Shown in pieces: positions 49,238-62,530 of a DNA stretch of 64,000 nucleotides. The notes beneath the pieces are model-generated. The model was not told the origin of the DNA. It saw only the letters and a list, made by a program, of their open reading frames with translations, and did not search any database. A program made the translations under genes and the position numbers. The stretch's first letter is position 1. The number at the start of each line of letters is the position of its first letter. The stretch is from contig NC_080570.1 in NCBI RefSeq assembly GCF_030247185.1, positions 81,490,028 through 81,554,027 on the forward strand. The letters run 5' to 3'. The stretch comes from Malaya genurostris. Taxonomy: Eukaryota; Arthropoda; Insecta; Diptera; Culicidae.

Positions 49238-49519
49238 ATCAACTATTTCAGACGTAGATCATGCCATGTCTTATCTTGATCATATGTGATTTTCCTCCAC
49301 CAAGAATAAAGTTGATCGAATCATCCAATGATTAAACTTACATGGATCAAGAATCATTTTAGCTCAAAATCACTACCGGTTTTGTGGGACGGAAGATCCG
49401 TACCGATTTTGATCGATGTGATTTAAAGATCACTGATCACTGATGAGAAGTGATCTTTATTGGGAAAGATCACAAGCGATCTTCTTCGGCAGTGATCTCG
49501 ATTTGATGAGGTTTTGATC
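49238..49519. other. GATC-rich tract
   Basis: Fourteen GATC tetranucleotides occur in 282 bp where about one is expected by chance. Many are in GTGATC or GATCAC context. It lies near the right end of the 2.5-kb element. Meaning unknown. Confidence 0.75.
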
Positions 49520-49989
49520 TTAATTTTCTCAACCTGGTATGCTACACTAAGGAAATATTATTCCTTAGCTAAAGAAACAATATATCTGTAAAAGAATTAA
49601 AACAGATGATTTAAATGTTTCATCAATTCCAATCAAATACTTTTGTTTAATTATATAATTTATATTAATAAAATAATTTCGATGGTTTTGTAGTTTTAGA
49701 GGTATTTTTCAATCTAATTACATCATGTAATAAATTGATTTTTCCCTCATATTTGTACGGTTGGTCATACATATTGAGTATGTATTGAGATGAATTTTAT
49801 TTATTTTGAATTCGTGACATGTGACATAGGATGGGTAGGGGGTCTTTGCGGCTGTGACAATTTGCGACAAAAAAAGGGGGGGGGAAGTCAAATATTGCCA
49901 AAAAAAGCGTGACGTCTTTTATGGACAGCCCCTTGTACCAAATTTTAACCAATCAAATTCAGAAAAACAACTAATATTTTGGTTGTTTC

Positions 49990-50345
49990 ACGATCGAGAG
50001 GTGTTCCGTGTGGTATCTGGATTACGGTTCCGGAAGTACCGGAAATATTGCTCAGAAACTCTAAAGCGAAACTCACTTTGACAACTTATGGAATATCCAA
50101 TCGATTTTCATACACTTAGATTAATTGAACCATTTCAATGATCTAATTGATTCATAAAAAAATTTTAATTTTTCCTTTTAATGCGATTTCCAGTTCGTAA
50201 ATTCAGGTAATGAGTGATTGGAATTTTAAACCGTCTTTTTAAGTGCGAAAATCTTTTTTTTTAAATTGGACTCAAAATAGTTGATGCCCAGTTTCCGGTT
50301 CCGGAAGTACCGGAAACAGTGATAATTTTTAAACCGAACTTACTG
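49990..50345. repeat. Diverged dispersed repeat
   Basis: TTCCGGAAGTACCGGAAA-type modules occur twice (about 50030 and 50298), as in 46770-47080. Confidence 0.55.
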
Positions 50346-53281
50346 TTATAGTAACTGATTCCAGAACTTTTTTTAAATTTGTAGTGTTTTGACGAATCCC
50401 GCTGTAATAAGTACTTTCTATCGAACGCAGTATGGTACAAAAGTCCACTGAATATATAATTTATTCAGTTTCAATATTAGTAAAAAAATAGCGATCTAGA
50501 ATAGGATTTCATTAGAATAAGTTTAAGTTTGTGCGATATTATTTTAATTCGAAAATGCATTCTTTTGAAACCAATGGAAATATAAATTTTGAAAAAAAAT
50601 GAGGCGCTTTTTTGCTTAGTAGTTTATAATAGTTTCGTATACTGTTACGTATGCTATACTTTTATGGAATTCACCGTATTCTTTATAAGTGTGAAAACAG
50701 ATGAAAATATTTCGAAAATTTTTATATTTTTCGGCATATAAACTTCACCGTTTATTTAAATTGCTAAATGCTATCTTTTTATTTTACCAATCAAAGCATT
50801 CAGATGATGTTATGATGATGAGTTTTAATTCAATTTTACATGTATGTTTGAATCGATCAGGCACTCATCTTATGTGATTCTTACAAGGCGTCAAGTTACA
50901 CGATGGATTCCCGAATTTCTAAAACTATTGGCGAAACAATACACAACTTTGTTCAATTACGAAATATGCATATACTTTCACAGTTAGTTCTTAACTAAAT
51001 TAATGGTTTGAGTTAGCAAAAGCTCGATTGATCAAAATTCCAATTTAATTCCAAAACTTAAATTTTATTGCAAATTCAGGAACCCTTAGTAAAACTGTGC
51101 TACGGACTAGGGAGAATAGTAAAAAAACGAATTAACGATGGTACTGATTTCAAGGTTGTCTAAATATCCAGTCAGCCTCCAATTCGGAGGAACATTTCGT
51201 TACTTCCACTTCGACCGTGGCTATTTTTCTCCTGTGTCGGACAAAGCTTTGCAACGTGACCTAAATATACATTCTACCAGACGCGCGAAGCTATATGCAA
51301 GAACAACAAAGAAGAACCCACAACGAGCATGACAGACTGATGCACGGATCGCTGACGATAGATTCGTACAAAAACCTAAAATTGTGAACTGCACTCTCAT
51401 GGCTATGCGATATTCGTGAAAGACGCAACAGTCTGTGTTGCAGTCGTGGCCTTTTTCGTTATAAATCGGAACTCTGGTAGTATTGAATGTTATTTCTGTA
51501 AAGTACCTTATTCGTGTTTCTCTCTGCGTCGTCATTTCGCTTCAATTTAGCACTTGGGTCTAGCAAAATTTTTCGCGTCGTTTCTGCATACAATGAAAGC
51601 GACTAGAACGGCTACTTGATCACTGCGGTAATATAATTCAAAAACATGAAATCGAACGAAGAATGCAACGTTCTGAGGGATGTGATCATAATAGTAGTCT
51701 AGACGTGTTTTTATCGTTAGGTTGAATCACAATAATGCAGACTGTTCGAGCATGGTTTATCTATAGGTAGTACAACACTTTTTTGTCTGAATGAATATAA
51801 AGCTCGATTTAGTGCGCAATGTAATGTGTATTTGAAGATCTCGTTCAAATCATAGTAACAGTACTGTTGTGGAACAAATGAACATGCACATCAAACAAAA
51901 TATGCATGCGATGGATGACGGCATCGTTCCAAAATTTAAAATTATTCAAGACATTATTTCAAATTAATAAAAATAAGTAATCATCACGGCGCTTTTTTTG
52001 GTACACATTATCTATTATATTTGATACTGATTTTTTTTAGAAAGAGTCTACTGGAATATACGTGCATTTTCATTTGTTATTGAATGGGTTGCGACGCACA
52101 AGTATTCAACAGGTGGAGCGATACAAATAAAAGTCGACGTAAATGTTGATATTTCAGAAGGAAAAAATAATTTTCAACTTACCGCTATAAGAAATCAGAA
52201 ATATTTATGTCTCAGATGGCCTGCTCACCACATTATCACTTATTTATTTCACAGATAAGATAACCAATGGCCGATTATTTGTTAACTGACGCAAAAGTTT
52301 GAAATCTCTTCTTTTACACAAGTTTCCTATTATTTCTTATACGATGTGAAATTGCACATTTTCGGATGGGTGCCAATATAAAACTTTTGAGACCACCCTA
52401 TATAACACATGAGATGACTGCACACGAGGTCTACCACTGCACTAACCAGCCTAGGGTTACCAAGAATCAACTCAAATACCACTCAGATGCCAACACTTCA
52501 CTGTAGCGCCACACAGATGAGCGCAAAACGCAGCAAGCGAGTTCAACAAGACAGTTTGAACTATGAACACGACCTGTCCAAACGCTTTCTTCTCTTAGTC
52601 TAAAACACTATCAAATATTTTGGCAATATTCGAATGTTTAAACGTTGCACTAATGCAGCGGGCAACACATAAAACCCCGAAAATAATACAAGAAAAAAAT
52701 GCTGTCAGACAACAGGCTGCGCGTATAATGCAATTCGTTTTATTTCATTGTTATGTTTTGCTGACTTTTTTCTCGCTTTCGTCTCATGCAATATTTGGGG
52801 TATTATATATTATTATATAAATTGACCCCACACGCCTAGTCCTCGTATTGGTCCTCTCTAAAAACAACATTATAAAAATTGTTGGTTCAAAAATTTTTCA
52901 ATTGCGCCTCCTTTCCTATCTTTCTCTTTACATTAATCAGAGGCCCTATATTTCGTGTGTATCACTATGCACTTTTTGCAACCAATACATGTTCGATGGG
53001 CTGCCAAAAAAGCAGCACACAAATATGTGGTATATACATTAAACCTAAAACTTGCAAGCTGTAAGCTAGCGATTCAAAGAGATGGGTGATGGTATTCAGT
53101 AATACAGTGGAGTATTGCAATTTTACACATATACTTATTTAATCAAATTATCATTATAATTTAAACACGAAATCCACACGAAAATAAAAATTGGTGTGCA
53201 AAAGACCGAACCAAATAAAAATAAAACGTACACAGGCGAAACATCCAAAAAATAGCACAAAAAATGCACCCAGTCTATGCA
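50346..53281. other. No recognisable gene
   Basis: Nearly 3 kb of AT-rich sequence without identified domains. A fragment near 52370 (GTGCCAATATAAAACTTTTGAG) resembles part of the large inverted repeat (31410). The frame 51221-51535 (minus, 104 residues) overlaps an opposite-strand frame and has no known domain. Confidence 0.45.
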
Positions 53282-53372
53282 CGGTATAACACCGCTGTGG
53301 TCGCCGTCGTCATCATCACCACCACTACCATCATCATCATCATCATCATTATCATCTTCATCATCCACCATT
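53282..53372. repeat. (CAT)n-like low-complexity tract
   Basis: Imperfect CAT/CAC/CTT trinucleotide tract. It produces Asp-rich and Ser-rich frames on the two strands that are not genes. Confidence 0.9.
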
Positions 53373-54480
53373 TCAATTTATTATAAAAATTGGCCGAAAA
53401 GAACGTCTGCATGTGTGTCACTGCAAATTTGGACACGACTTGCTGCATGCGTTGAAAAGTTTGAGAGAGAAGGAATGAACTGCAGTTGTGTGCTTGTAGA
53501 GGCTCTGTGATAATACAAACAAATTATTTCATGATAAATGATTAATATGTAGAGGCTAAACAGTTTTATTAACTGGATGTATTCGGCGATACGCAGTCCT
53601 GTCAGATTCACGGGTTTACCTCTGGATAGAGCAGGTTTCAAAATACGACGGTTGCAAACACAAATTGGTTATGAAAATGTGGGAGTCATATCTAGACTTC
53701 ATTGTTTCTGCTTTTACTGACGCCTGGATACTAAAATAGTGTTATTTTTTTATGAAATATTGTAGATGTTGTAATTGGTAACTGTATATGTCTACTTTTC
53801 AAAAAATTCTTCCGTAATCTAAATTGTTAACAACTATGGTATGGACTGGTTGCTGTTGTAGATATAAGCAATCTCGTTGTACATGTGATTAGCTTTCTTA
53901 CAACGAAAAGCTTTTCAAAATAGCAAATATGAAAGCAACACAACTGCACTCTATGCGATCTCGTTTTGTGTTCAGATATACTCGATTCATACTGTATCTG
54001 GACTTTATATACGAATGGTACGAAACAGTGCACTGAAATTATTACAAGAGGACAAACAACTTTAATACACCATAAAATTTATATGACATCATGCTTTAAG
54101 GAGCATCAAACATGGCTTTCAAAATTTTAATCAATATCTTCTAAAAATGACATGGTCAATATACACTCGAGAAATGACATAGTGCAACGATTTTTACCCT
54201 CTAGTACATCCAGGTATTTAAGTCTATTCTTGAAACTGTCTAAATGGAGTTTTCATCGAGTAAAACTGGAAAGGCTGCTATTTTTCCTAATTTTTTAACT
54301 TTGGTCATTGTTCATTGCAAAGTTTTTCAGGTATTTTTCTATTTTAGTAATATTCTTAGGGTGAAGAATAAATTGATGTATCATTTGTCAAAATCGGACA
54401 AAAACTGCAACTTTTTCGTGAATTGCAAACATCATGTGCCCATCATGTGCATCAGGGAACAAATAAAAACCATTTTTTAT
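53373..54480. other. No recognisable gene
   Basis: Nothing recognised on either strand. Confidence 0.4.
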
Positions 54481-55990
<1,510 letters not shown>

Positions 55991-56834
55991 AAAGAATTGT
56001 TCACGGGCAAAATTCCGATTCTAGAAATGAGCAAAACGAGTCATGATTTGGGGAAAGGAGTATATTTCACCATAATTAAAAGTTCTCGGATCATGATCCA
56101 TTTGGACTGATTCCGCTTAAATTTAAGCGTAACGCATTTGACATTGATGGGTATAACTTCAGGCGTGTTTCTGCTACGATAGTAATCTTTGTACTATAAA
56201 TTCAGGCGTTATGTTTTAAAATATGAAAATTTTAAATGTGACTTAAATGGAATGGTGTGAATAACGAATTTTTTGGGTGATTTTAACTAATATCTCAAAA
56301 GATATACGTTTGAAGAGCCAAACAGTGAAAAGCACGACCAAAACAATCAAAACATTATGTTTTTGAAAAACGACGACGCCTAAAATAACGTGTTCACTTG
56401 CGTTCATTGCTTCAGTTTTGATTTTTTGTTTCAGAATTTAATCACTCATACGAACTGCAAGAAAAACACGAGTGAATCAACCCTCTTAAAAACAAACTCC
56501 ATGTCGAATTCTTGCAAATACCGCGGAATGATTTTGCTTTTTTTTTTTCTTCGAAACAACATTTGCAAAATCGTCTTATTTAAAATATTTAGATGAATCA
56601 ATACAGCTTGTGTTGTTGCATCTATGAAACAAATTTTTCAGTGGTTGAAAAATTTTTTTTTCTTATTTTCGTTGAATGGTTCCAAATTCATAGTCGAATT
56701 TATTTTTCGGTTTACGCTAGCTCTCGAATATTATTCTAACAACAGTCACATCAAATATGTTAGAATACATTCAAATGTATTCATACAAAATGTAACGTGT
56801 TTAGTCTCTAATAATGCAAATTTTCGGTTCATTA
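55991..56834. other. No recognisable gene; flank of the intact LINE
   Basis: AT-rich sequence lacking domain matches. It ends at the 5' copy of the LINE target duplication (56835-56845). Confidence 0.45.
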
Positions 56835-56845
56835 TCTTTATGTAA

Positions 56846-57555
56846 TCAGTAATAGCCGTTCAACCGAGAAGGTTGTGTATAGAAGCGTACAGTTTAACAA
56901 CGCTGGTTAGTTTACACGCGTTAAATACGACAACGGTTGAACTACAGGTAGAGACCTGTTGGCAGCAGCCGTTAAAACGTATAGTCGTGCTGCATAAGAG
57001 AGCCCTAGTGCTGGGCCAAGCTGGTGAAGGAAACAACAAAGGGCGTTTCCCAAGCTCTACCCAGGCCACAATACACAGCCACAAGTGCTGAGCAAGAGAG
57101 TGCAAAGGCACATCGAAGAAGGAGAGTGCAAAGGCACATAGAAGCAGGAGAGTGCAAAGGCACATAGAAGCAGGAGAGTGCAAAGGCACACCGGTGCGAA
57201 GGCACTTCGGTGCAGAAGCATATCGGTGCGGAGCACAAGGAAGAAGGAGACAAGACAACTCGGTCTTTCCACTGCCATACAACACGCAGGTATACACCGG
57301 TGACCTGCGCTGGTTACAGCTGGCGAAGACAAAAGTAAATCGGAAATCGAGTGGTGCTTGATGTCAGGTAGCAGTAGCATCACATCCAACAATCAGCATC
57401 CAACAAGAACATCTAGAGCAACGAGAATCTACACGGCAGTGCAACGGAGATAGACAACAATTTCAAGGTAGAAGTTTTTTCTTTTCCTTTTGATTGAGTA
57501 CTGTGTAGTGTTGGTTTCATTTTTTATTTAAAGTTTGATTAAAAATTTTAATGTG
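56846..57555 (+). promoter_or_regulatory. LINE 5' UTR with 26-bp tandem repeats
   Basis: Starts TCAGTAATAGCCGTTCAACCG. A long-range complement CGGTTGAAC occurs at about 56934. Four repeats of a 26-bp unit with the hairpin-capable GTGCAAAGGCAC lie at about 57093-57195 and then decay into GGTGCGAAGGCAC-like variants up to about 57230. No TATA box is evident, as expected for an internal LINE promoter. Several long minus-strand frames here are products of the tandem repeat. Confidence 0.7.
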
Positions 57556-58845
57556 ATGAATGAATCCATGGACGTAAATCCTAGCATGAATCCGATACCC
57601 CCACGAACGAAAAAATATCAGGAGAGCTCTTCTGGGCCTTGGATAGTCTTTTTTAGACGTATATCAAAGCCATTAAACATTTTACAAATTAATAAAGGTT
57701 TGACATCACGATACTCTTCAATCAAAGAGATCATAAAAGTAAATAACGATAAAATTCGTGTTGTGGTAAATAATTTGAAACACGCGAATGATATTGTCTC
57801 TTGGGAACATTTCATTAAAGAGTATAAAGTGTACATACCCTCCAAAGATGTCGAAATTGACGGTGTTGTTACCGAAGCGAGTCTTTCGGTAGATGATTTA
57901 CTCAAGCATGGTGTTGGTCGTTTCAAGAGCTCTATGCTTGAGGGTGTGAAAATACTGGAGTGCAAACAACTGTACTCAGTAGTTCATGAAGAGGGAAAGA
58001 AAGTTTATCGCCCATCAGACTCGTTTCGAGTGACATTTGCCGGGTCTGCGTTGCCGTCCCATGTCTATGTCGATAAAATTCGCCTCCCTGTTCGGCTTTT
58101 TGTTCCAAATGTAATGAATTGTACGAACTGCAAAAAATTCGGCCACACAGCTACTTACTGTAGTAATAAACCAAAATGTATTAAGTGTGAAGGGCCGCAT
58201 AAAGATAATGATTGCAACAAGGAAATTGAAAAATGTATTTATTGTGGAGAAAGTCCTCATGAGGATATTTCAGTATGCACTGCATTTAAAGTACACAAAG
58301 ACAAAATTAAGCTTTCTTTAAAAGCACGGTCTAAGCGCACATATGCAGAAATGCTTAAAACGGTCATTGATGTCCCCCCTTTGGAAACCGAAAACGGGTT
58401 TTCAAATCTAGAGGAACCAGAGGACTCTGACTCTGACGAAAATAGTGAAGGTAATTCGTTTATCACTACCCAAGGGTCAGTTAAGAGAAAGAAGTCTTCT
58501 TCCAAATTACCAAAAAAGACACCTAAAATTTCATCTTCAAAAAAAGATCCCCGTGTTTAACAAAAAAAGTCAAAACCAAAGACTGTGCCTCCTGGTTTGT
58601 CAAATTCACAAACCAATCCAGGATCTAGCACAGAAAAAGGTAATAATCCTGTGGGCTCTATTTCACAGCCACCAACAGGATTACTGAAGTTTTCGGAAAT
58701 TGTTGAATGGATTTTCTCAGCATTCAATATATCTGAACCCTTAAAGACCCTCATAATGGCATTCCTTCCAATAGCTAGAAATTTTTTGAAGCAGTTATCA
58801 GCTCAATGGCCAATTGTCTCAGGTTTTGTATCTTTTGATGGATAA
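57556..58845 (+). pseudogene. LINE ORF1, nucleocapsid-like protein, one in-frame stop
   Basis: From the first in-frame ATG (57556) the frame is open to a TAA at 58558-58560, then open again in the same frame to TAA 58843-58845, 429 codons in all. Three zinc knuckles lie at about residues 189-235: CTNCKKFGHTATYC (CX2CX4HX4C), CIKCEGPHKDNDC (CX2CX3HX4C) and CIYCGESPHEDISVC (CX2CX4HX5C). After them come an acidic Ser/Glu stretch and a basic Lys/Ser stretch. The region after the stop (PPGLSNSQTNPGSS... NFLKQLSAQWPIVSGFV) looks like a genuine C-terminus. Such proteins coat LINE RNA. The stop probably removes the last 95 residues; whether the family reads through is unknown. Confidence 0.88.
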
Positions 58846-61800
58846 TTTATCACCCGCCGCAAATGATACAATCACTGTCCTGCAGTGGAATTGTCGAAGT
58901 ATCATGCCAAAACTTGATTCATTTAAAATTTTATTGCATAGCCAAAAATGTGATGTATTTGCTTTATGCGAAACATGGCTTACTTCAAACATAGCTTTAA
59001 ATTTTAACGATTTTAACATTATACGTCTCGATAGAGACTCTCCGTATGGTGGAGTGCTTTTGGGAATTAAGAAATGCTGTTCCTTTTATAGATTAAACAT
59101 CCCTTCAACTTCTAGTATAGAAGTTGTTGCTTGCCAAATAAACATTAAAGGCAAAGATATTTGCATAGCTTCGGTTTATATTCCTCCAAAAGCACAAGTT
59201 GGACAGCGACAGCTTAATGAAATGGTTGAAGCCCTTCCTGCTCCACGATTGATTCTGGGGGATTTAAATTCGCACGGAATGATGTGGGGTTCCGTTTACA
59301 ATGATAGCAGATCATCTTTAATACAAAACATTTGTGACAATTTTAGCATGACGGTATTAAATATGGGTAGCATGACACGGATCCCAAGACCTCCTGCACG
59401 CCCAAGTGCATCAGATCTATCTCTTTGCTCAACATCAATTCGACTAGATTGCACCTGGAAAATATTGCCTGATTTACACGGTAGCGATCATTTACCAATC
59501 ATCATCTCAATTAGGAATAGCAATTGCATTGCTACTTCAGCTAGTATTCCATATGATTTGACAAAAAATATCGACTGGATTAAATACCAAAGTAGTATCT
59601 CTAGTATTTTGAATTCAATGGAAGAGCTCCCTCCATTTGAAGAATATGACTTCCTCATTTGTTCGATTCTGGAGGCAGCAGAACAATCCCAAACTAAACG
59701 CTTTCCTGGGCCAACGACTAACAGAAGGCCTCCCAACCCCTGGTGGGACAAAGAGTGCTCAGAGGCTAAACTCGCAAAACAAAATGCTTGCAAGACGTTT
59801 CTAAAACGGGGAGGAGGAACTCCTCAGAATTTTGAAAAACTTATGGCTTTAGAAACCAAGTACAAGAGCATACTTCGAGCCAAAAAATGTAGCTATTGGA
59901 GACATTTTGTCGAAGGTTTGTCAAGAGAAACCTCAATGAGCACTCTTTGGAACACGGCCAGACGAATGAGGAATCGTAACGTGGGCAATGAGAGTGATGA
60001 ATACTCGAACCGATGGATATTTGACTTTGCTAGGAAAGTTTGCCCAGATTCTGTTCCTACGCAGAGCATTATAAGGGAATCTCCTCCAAATAATGGTTTT
60101 ATTAATAACCCATTTTCAATGATGGAATTTTCTATAGCACTCTTGTCTTGTAACAATAACGCTCCTGGGTTGGACAGAATTAAATTCAACTTGGTGAAGA
60201 ATCTGCCCGACCTCGCAAAAAGACGTTTGTTGGAATTGTTCAACAAGTTTCTTGAGCAAAATATTGTTCCACCTGACTGGAGACAAGTGAAAGTTATTGC
60301 CATTCAAAAGCCGGGGAAACCAGCTTCCAATCACAACTCATATAGACCCATTGCGATATTGTCCTGCATCAGAAAATTGTTCGAAAAAATTATTCTACGA
60401 CGTCTCGACACTTGGGTCGAGACGAATGGTTTGTTGTCAGATACTCAGTTTGGCTTCCGTAGAAATAAAGGGACGAATGATTGCCTTGCATTACTTTCGT
60501 CTGACATCCAAATTGCCTTCGCTCAAAAGCAACAAATGGCATCTGTATTTTTAGACATTAAAGGAGCATTTGATTCAGTTTCCATTGATGTTCTTTCAGA
60601 CAAGCTCCACCAACATGGACTCCCAGCGGTTATAAATAATTATTTGCACAACCTTTTGTCAGAGAAGTGCATGTATTTTTCACATGCCGGTTTAGCAACA
60701 ATCAGAATTAGCTACATGGGTCTCCCGCAAGGCTCATGCCTCAGTCCGCTCCTTTATAATTTTTACGTGAATGACATTGACATCTGTCTAGTAACCCCAT
60801 GTACACTAAGACAATTGGCAGATGATGGCGTGGTTTCAGTTACTGGACCCAAAGCTATTGATCTGCATAAACCATTGCAAGATACCTTAGATAACTTGTC
60901 CGTTTGGGCTGTTCATCTTGGTATCGATTTCTCTGCGGAGAAAACAGAGTTAGTCGTCTTTTCAAGAAAGCATGATCCCGCGCAGCTTCAGCTCCATATG
61001 ATGGGAAGAATGATCCAACAGGTTTTAACTTTTAAATACCTCGGGGTGTGGTTCGATTCCAAATGCAAGTGGGGAGGACACATTAGGTATCTGATAACGA
61101 AATGCCAACAAAGAGTAAATTTTCTTCGAACAATAACAGGATCTTGGTGGGGTTCTCATCCGCAAGATCTAATAAAATTGTATCAAACAACGATACTTTC
61201 AGTGATGGAATATGGATGCGTTTGTTTTCGTTCCGCTGCAAACTCTCATATTATCAAACTTGAGCGAATTCAGTACCGTTGTTTGCGAATTGCCTTAGGC
61301 TGCATGCATTCAACACATACAATGAGTCTTGAAGTTCTGGCGGGAGTTCTTCCATTAAAAGATCGATTTTGGGAGCTTTCATCACGCCTGCTAATAAGAT
61401 GTGAGGTGCTAAATCCCATAGTAATTAATAATTTCGAACGACTAGTCGAGCTTCGATCTCAAACAAAATTCATGACAGTATATTTTAACCATATGTCACA
61501 GGAAATCAACCCTTCAAGATATATTCCTATCCATGTCAGCCTCCTAAATGTCCCTGACTCAACTTTATTTTTCGACACATCCATGCAGCGCGAAGTGCGT
61601 GGAATCCCGGATCACCTATGCTCGACGGAAATCCCAAAAATATTTTCAAGTAAGTTCAGGCATATTGACTCTGAGAAAATGTTTTACACGGACGGATCGC
61701 GAATTGAAGAAGCGACAGGGTTTGGTATGTTCAACAATAATGTTTCGGCCTCATTTAGGCTTCAAGAACCTGCATCTGTTTATATAGCAGAGCTAGCAGC

Positions 61801-62530
61801 AGTTCATTATAGTTTGAGTGTAATCGTCACATTATCTCCAAACCATTATTTCCTCTTCACAGATAGTCTGAGTGCAATTGAAGCCATTCGCTCAAACATG
61901 ACTGGCAAGACTGAACCGTTTTTCCTGGGCAAAATAAAACAGTGCCTGAACGACATATTGAACAATAATTATCTAATCACTATAGTCTGGGTCCCGGCTC
62001 ATTGCTCCATTCCTGGCAATGAAAGAGCCGATATTTTAGCCAAACGTGGTGCTATTGAGGGTGAAATTTATGAGCGACCGATTGCTTTCAACGAATTCTA
62101 TAGCTCGTCTCGCCAAAGAACACTTGCCAGCTGGCAAGCTTCTTGGGATAGAGATGATCTGGGTCGGTGGATGCACTCAATTATTCCGAAAATATCGACA
62201 AAGGCATGGTTCAGGGGACTGGATGTGAGTAGGGATTTCATTCGTGTGATGTCCAGACTCATGTCCAATCACTACACGTTAGATGCACATCTCCTTCGAA
62301 TTGGGCTCTCCGAGACTAATCATTGTGCTTGCGGAGAAGGTTATCGGGATATTGATCATGTCGTTTGGACATGCGTGGAGTATCGTGATGTCAGATCTCA
62401 ACTAATAAATTCTTTGCGTACCCAAGGTAGACTATCCAATATCCCAGTTCGAGACATTCTTGCTCGTCGTGACCTTTCATACATGAAACTTATTTATCAT
62501 TTCATAAAGAAAATTGGAGTTTCAATTTAA
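58838..62530 (+). CDS. LINE ORF2 polyprotein: endonuclease, reverse transcriptase, RNase H
   Basis: Open throughout. The first ATG is 58838 (the frame is open a little upstream from a TTG), giving 1230 residues. APE-type endonuclease at about 15-225: LQWNCRS, FALCETWL, ASVYIPP, GDLNSHGMMWGS, SDLSL and GSDHLPI carry the catalytic N, E, Y, D/N and D/H residues. Reverse transcriptase at about 475-740: KPGKPASNHNSYRPIAILS, QFGFRRNKGT, FLDIKGAFDSV (motif A), GLPQGSCLSPLLYNF and LADDGVV (motif C). RNase H at about 945-1075: YTDGS, AELAA, FTDSLS and NERAD, all four acidic residues. C-terminal CCHC knuckle near 1162 (CACGEGYRDIDHVVWTC). Role: nicks target DNA and copies LINE RNA there (target-primed reverse transcription), RNase H removing the RNA. 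The ATG lies inside the ORF1 stop region (ATGGATAA). Confidence 0.95.
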   Translation: MDNLSPAANDTITVLQWNCRSIMPKLDSFKILLHSQKCDVFALCETWLTSNIALNFNDFNIIRLDRDSPYGGVLLGIKKCCSFYRLNIPSTSSIEVVACQINIKGKDICIASVYIPPKAQVGQRQLNEMVEALPAPRLILGDLNSHGMMWGSVYNDSRSSLIQNICDNFSMTVLNMGSMTRIPRPPARPSASDLSLCSTSIRLDCTWKILPDLHGSDHLPIIISIRNSNCIATSASIPYDLTKNIDWIKYQSSISSILNSMEELPPFEEYDFLICSILEAAEQSQTKRFPGPTTNRRPPNPWWDKECSEAKLAKQNACKTFLKRGGGTPQNFEKLMALETKYKSILRAKKCSYWRHFVEGLSRETSMSTLWNTARRMRNRNVGNESDEYSNRWIFDFARKVCPDSVPTQSIIRESPPNNGFINNPFSMMEFSIALLSCNNNAPGLDRIKFNLVKNLPDLAKRRLLELFNKFLEQNIVPPDWRQVKVIAIQKPGKPASNHNSYRPIAILSCIRKLFEKIILRRLDTWVETNGLLSDTQFGFRRNKGTNDCLALLSSDIQIAFAQKQQMASVFLDIKGAFDSVSIDVLSDKLHQHGLPAVINNYLHNLLSEKCMYFSHAGLATIRISYMGLPQGSCLSPLLYNFYVNDIDICLVTPCTLRQLADDGVVSVTGPKAIDLHKPLQDTLDNLSVWAVHLGIDFSAEKTELVVFSRKHDPAQLQLHMMGRMIQQVLTFKYLGVWFDSKCKWGGHIRYLITKCQQRVNFLRTITGSWWGSHPQDLIKLYQTTILSVMEYGCVCFRSAANSHIIKLERIQYRCLRIALGCMHSTHTMSLEVLAGVLPLKDRFWELSSRLLIRCEVLNPIVINNFERLVELRSQTKFMTVYFNHMSQEINPSRYIPIHVSLLNVPDSTLFFDTSMQREVRGIPDHLCSTEIPKIFSSKFRHIDSEKMFYTDGSRIEEATGFGMFNNNVSASFRLQEPASVYIAELAAVHYSLSVIVTLSPNHYFLFTDSLSAIEAIRSNMTGKTEPFFLGKIKQCLNDILNNNYLITIVWVPAHCSIPGNERADILAKRGAIEGEIYERPIAFNEFYSSSRQRTLASWQASWDRDDLGRWMHSIIPKISTKAWFRGLDVSRDFIRVMSRLMSNHYTLDAHLLRIGLSETNHCACGEGYRDIDHVVWTCVEYRDVRSQLINSLRTQGRLSNIPVRDILARRDLSYMKLIYHFIKKIGVSI

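Larger units (their letters stand above)
47437..49932. mobile_element. 2.5-kb element with perfect 26-bp inverted termini
   Basis: The 26 bp at 47437-47462 (GGGGCTGTCCATAAAAGACG...) are the exact complement of 49907-49932. The 3-bp TTG lies outside both ends (47434-47436, 49933-49935). Subterminal G-runs (near 47502 and 49876) also mirror each other. No transposase frame was found inside, so it is probably non-autonomous. It contains a dispersed repeat that itself carries the insert at 48197-48724. The superfamily is not assigned. Confidence 0.8.

Noticed and set aside
49430..49475. CTGATGA followed by GGGAAAG resembling a hammerhead core
   Set aside because: The intervening bases do not form stem II with the required G-C closing pair, and no cleavage-site strand fits. 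It is part of the GATC-rich tract.
53135..53371. Asp-rich minus-strand frame
   Set aside because: Product of the CAT trinucleotide tract.
56860..57392. Long minus-strand frames of 82 to 145 residues rich in Cys, Leu and Ala
   Set aside because: They come from the 26-bp tandem repeat read on the antisense strand of the LINE 5' UTR.
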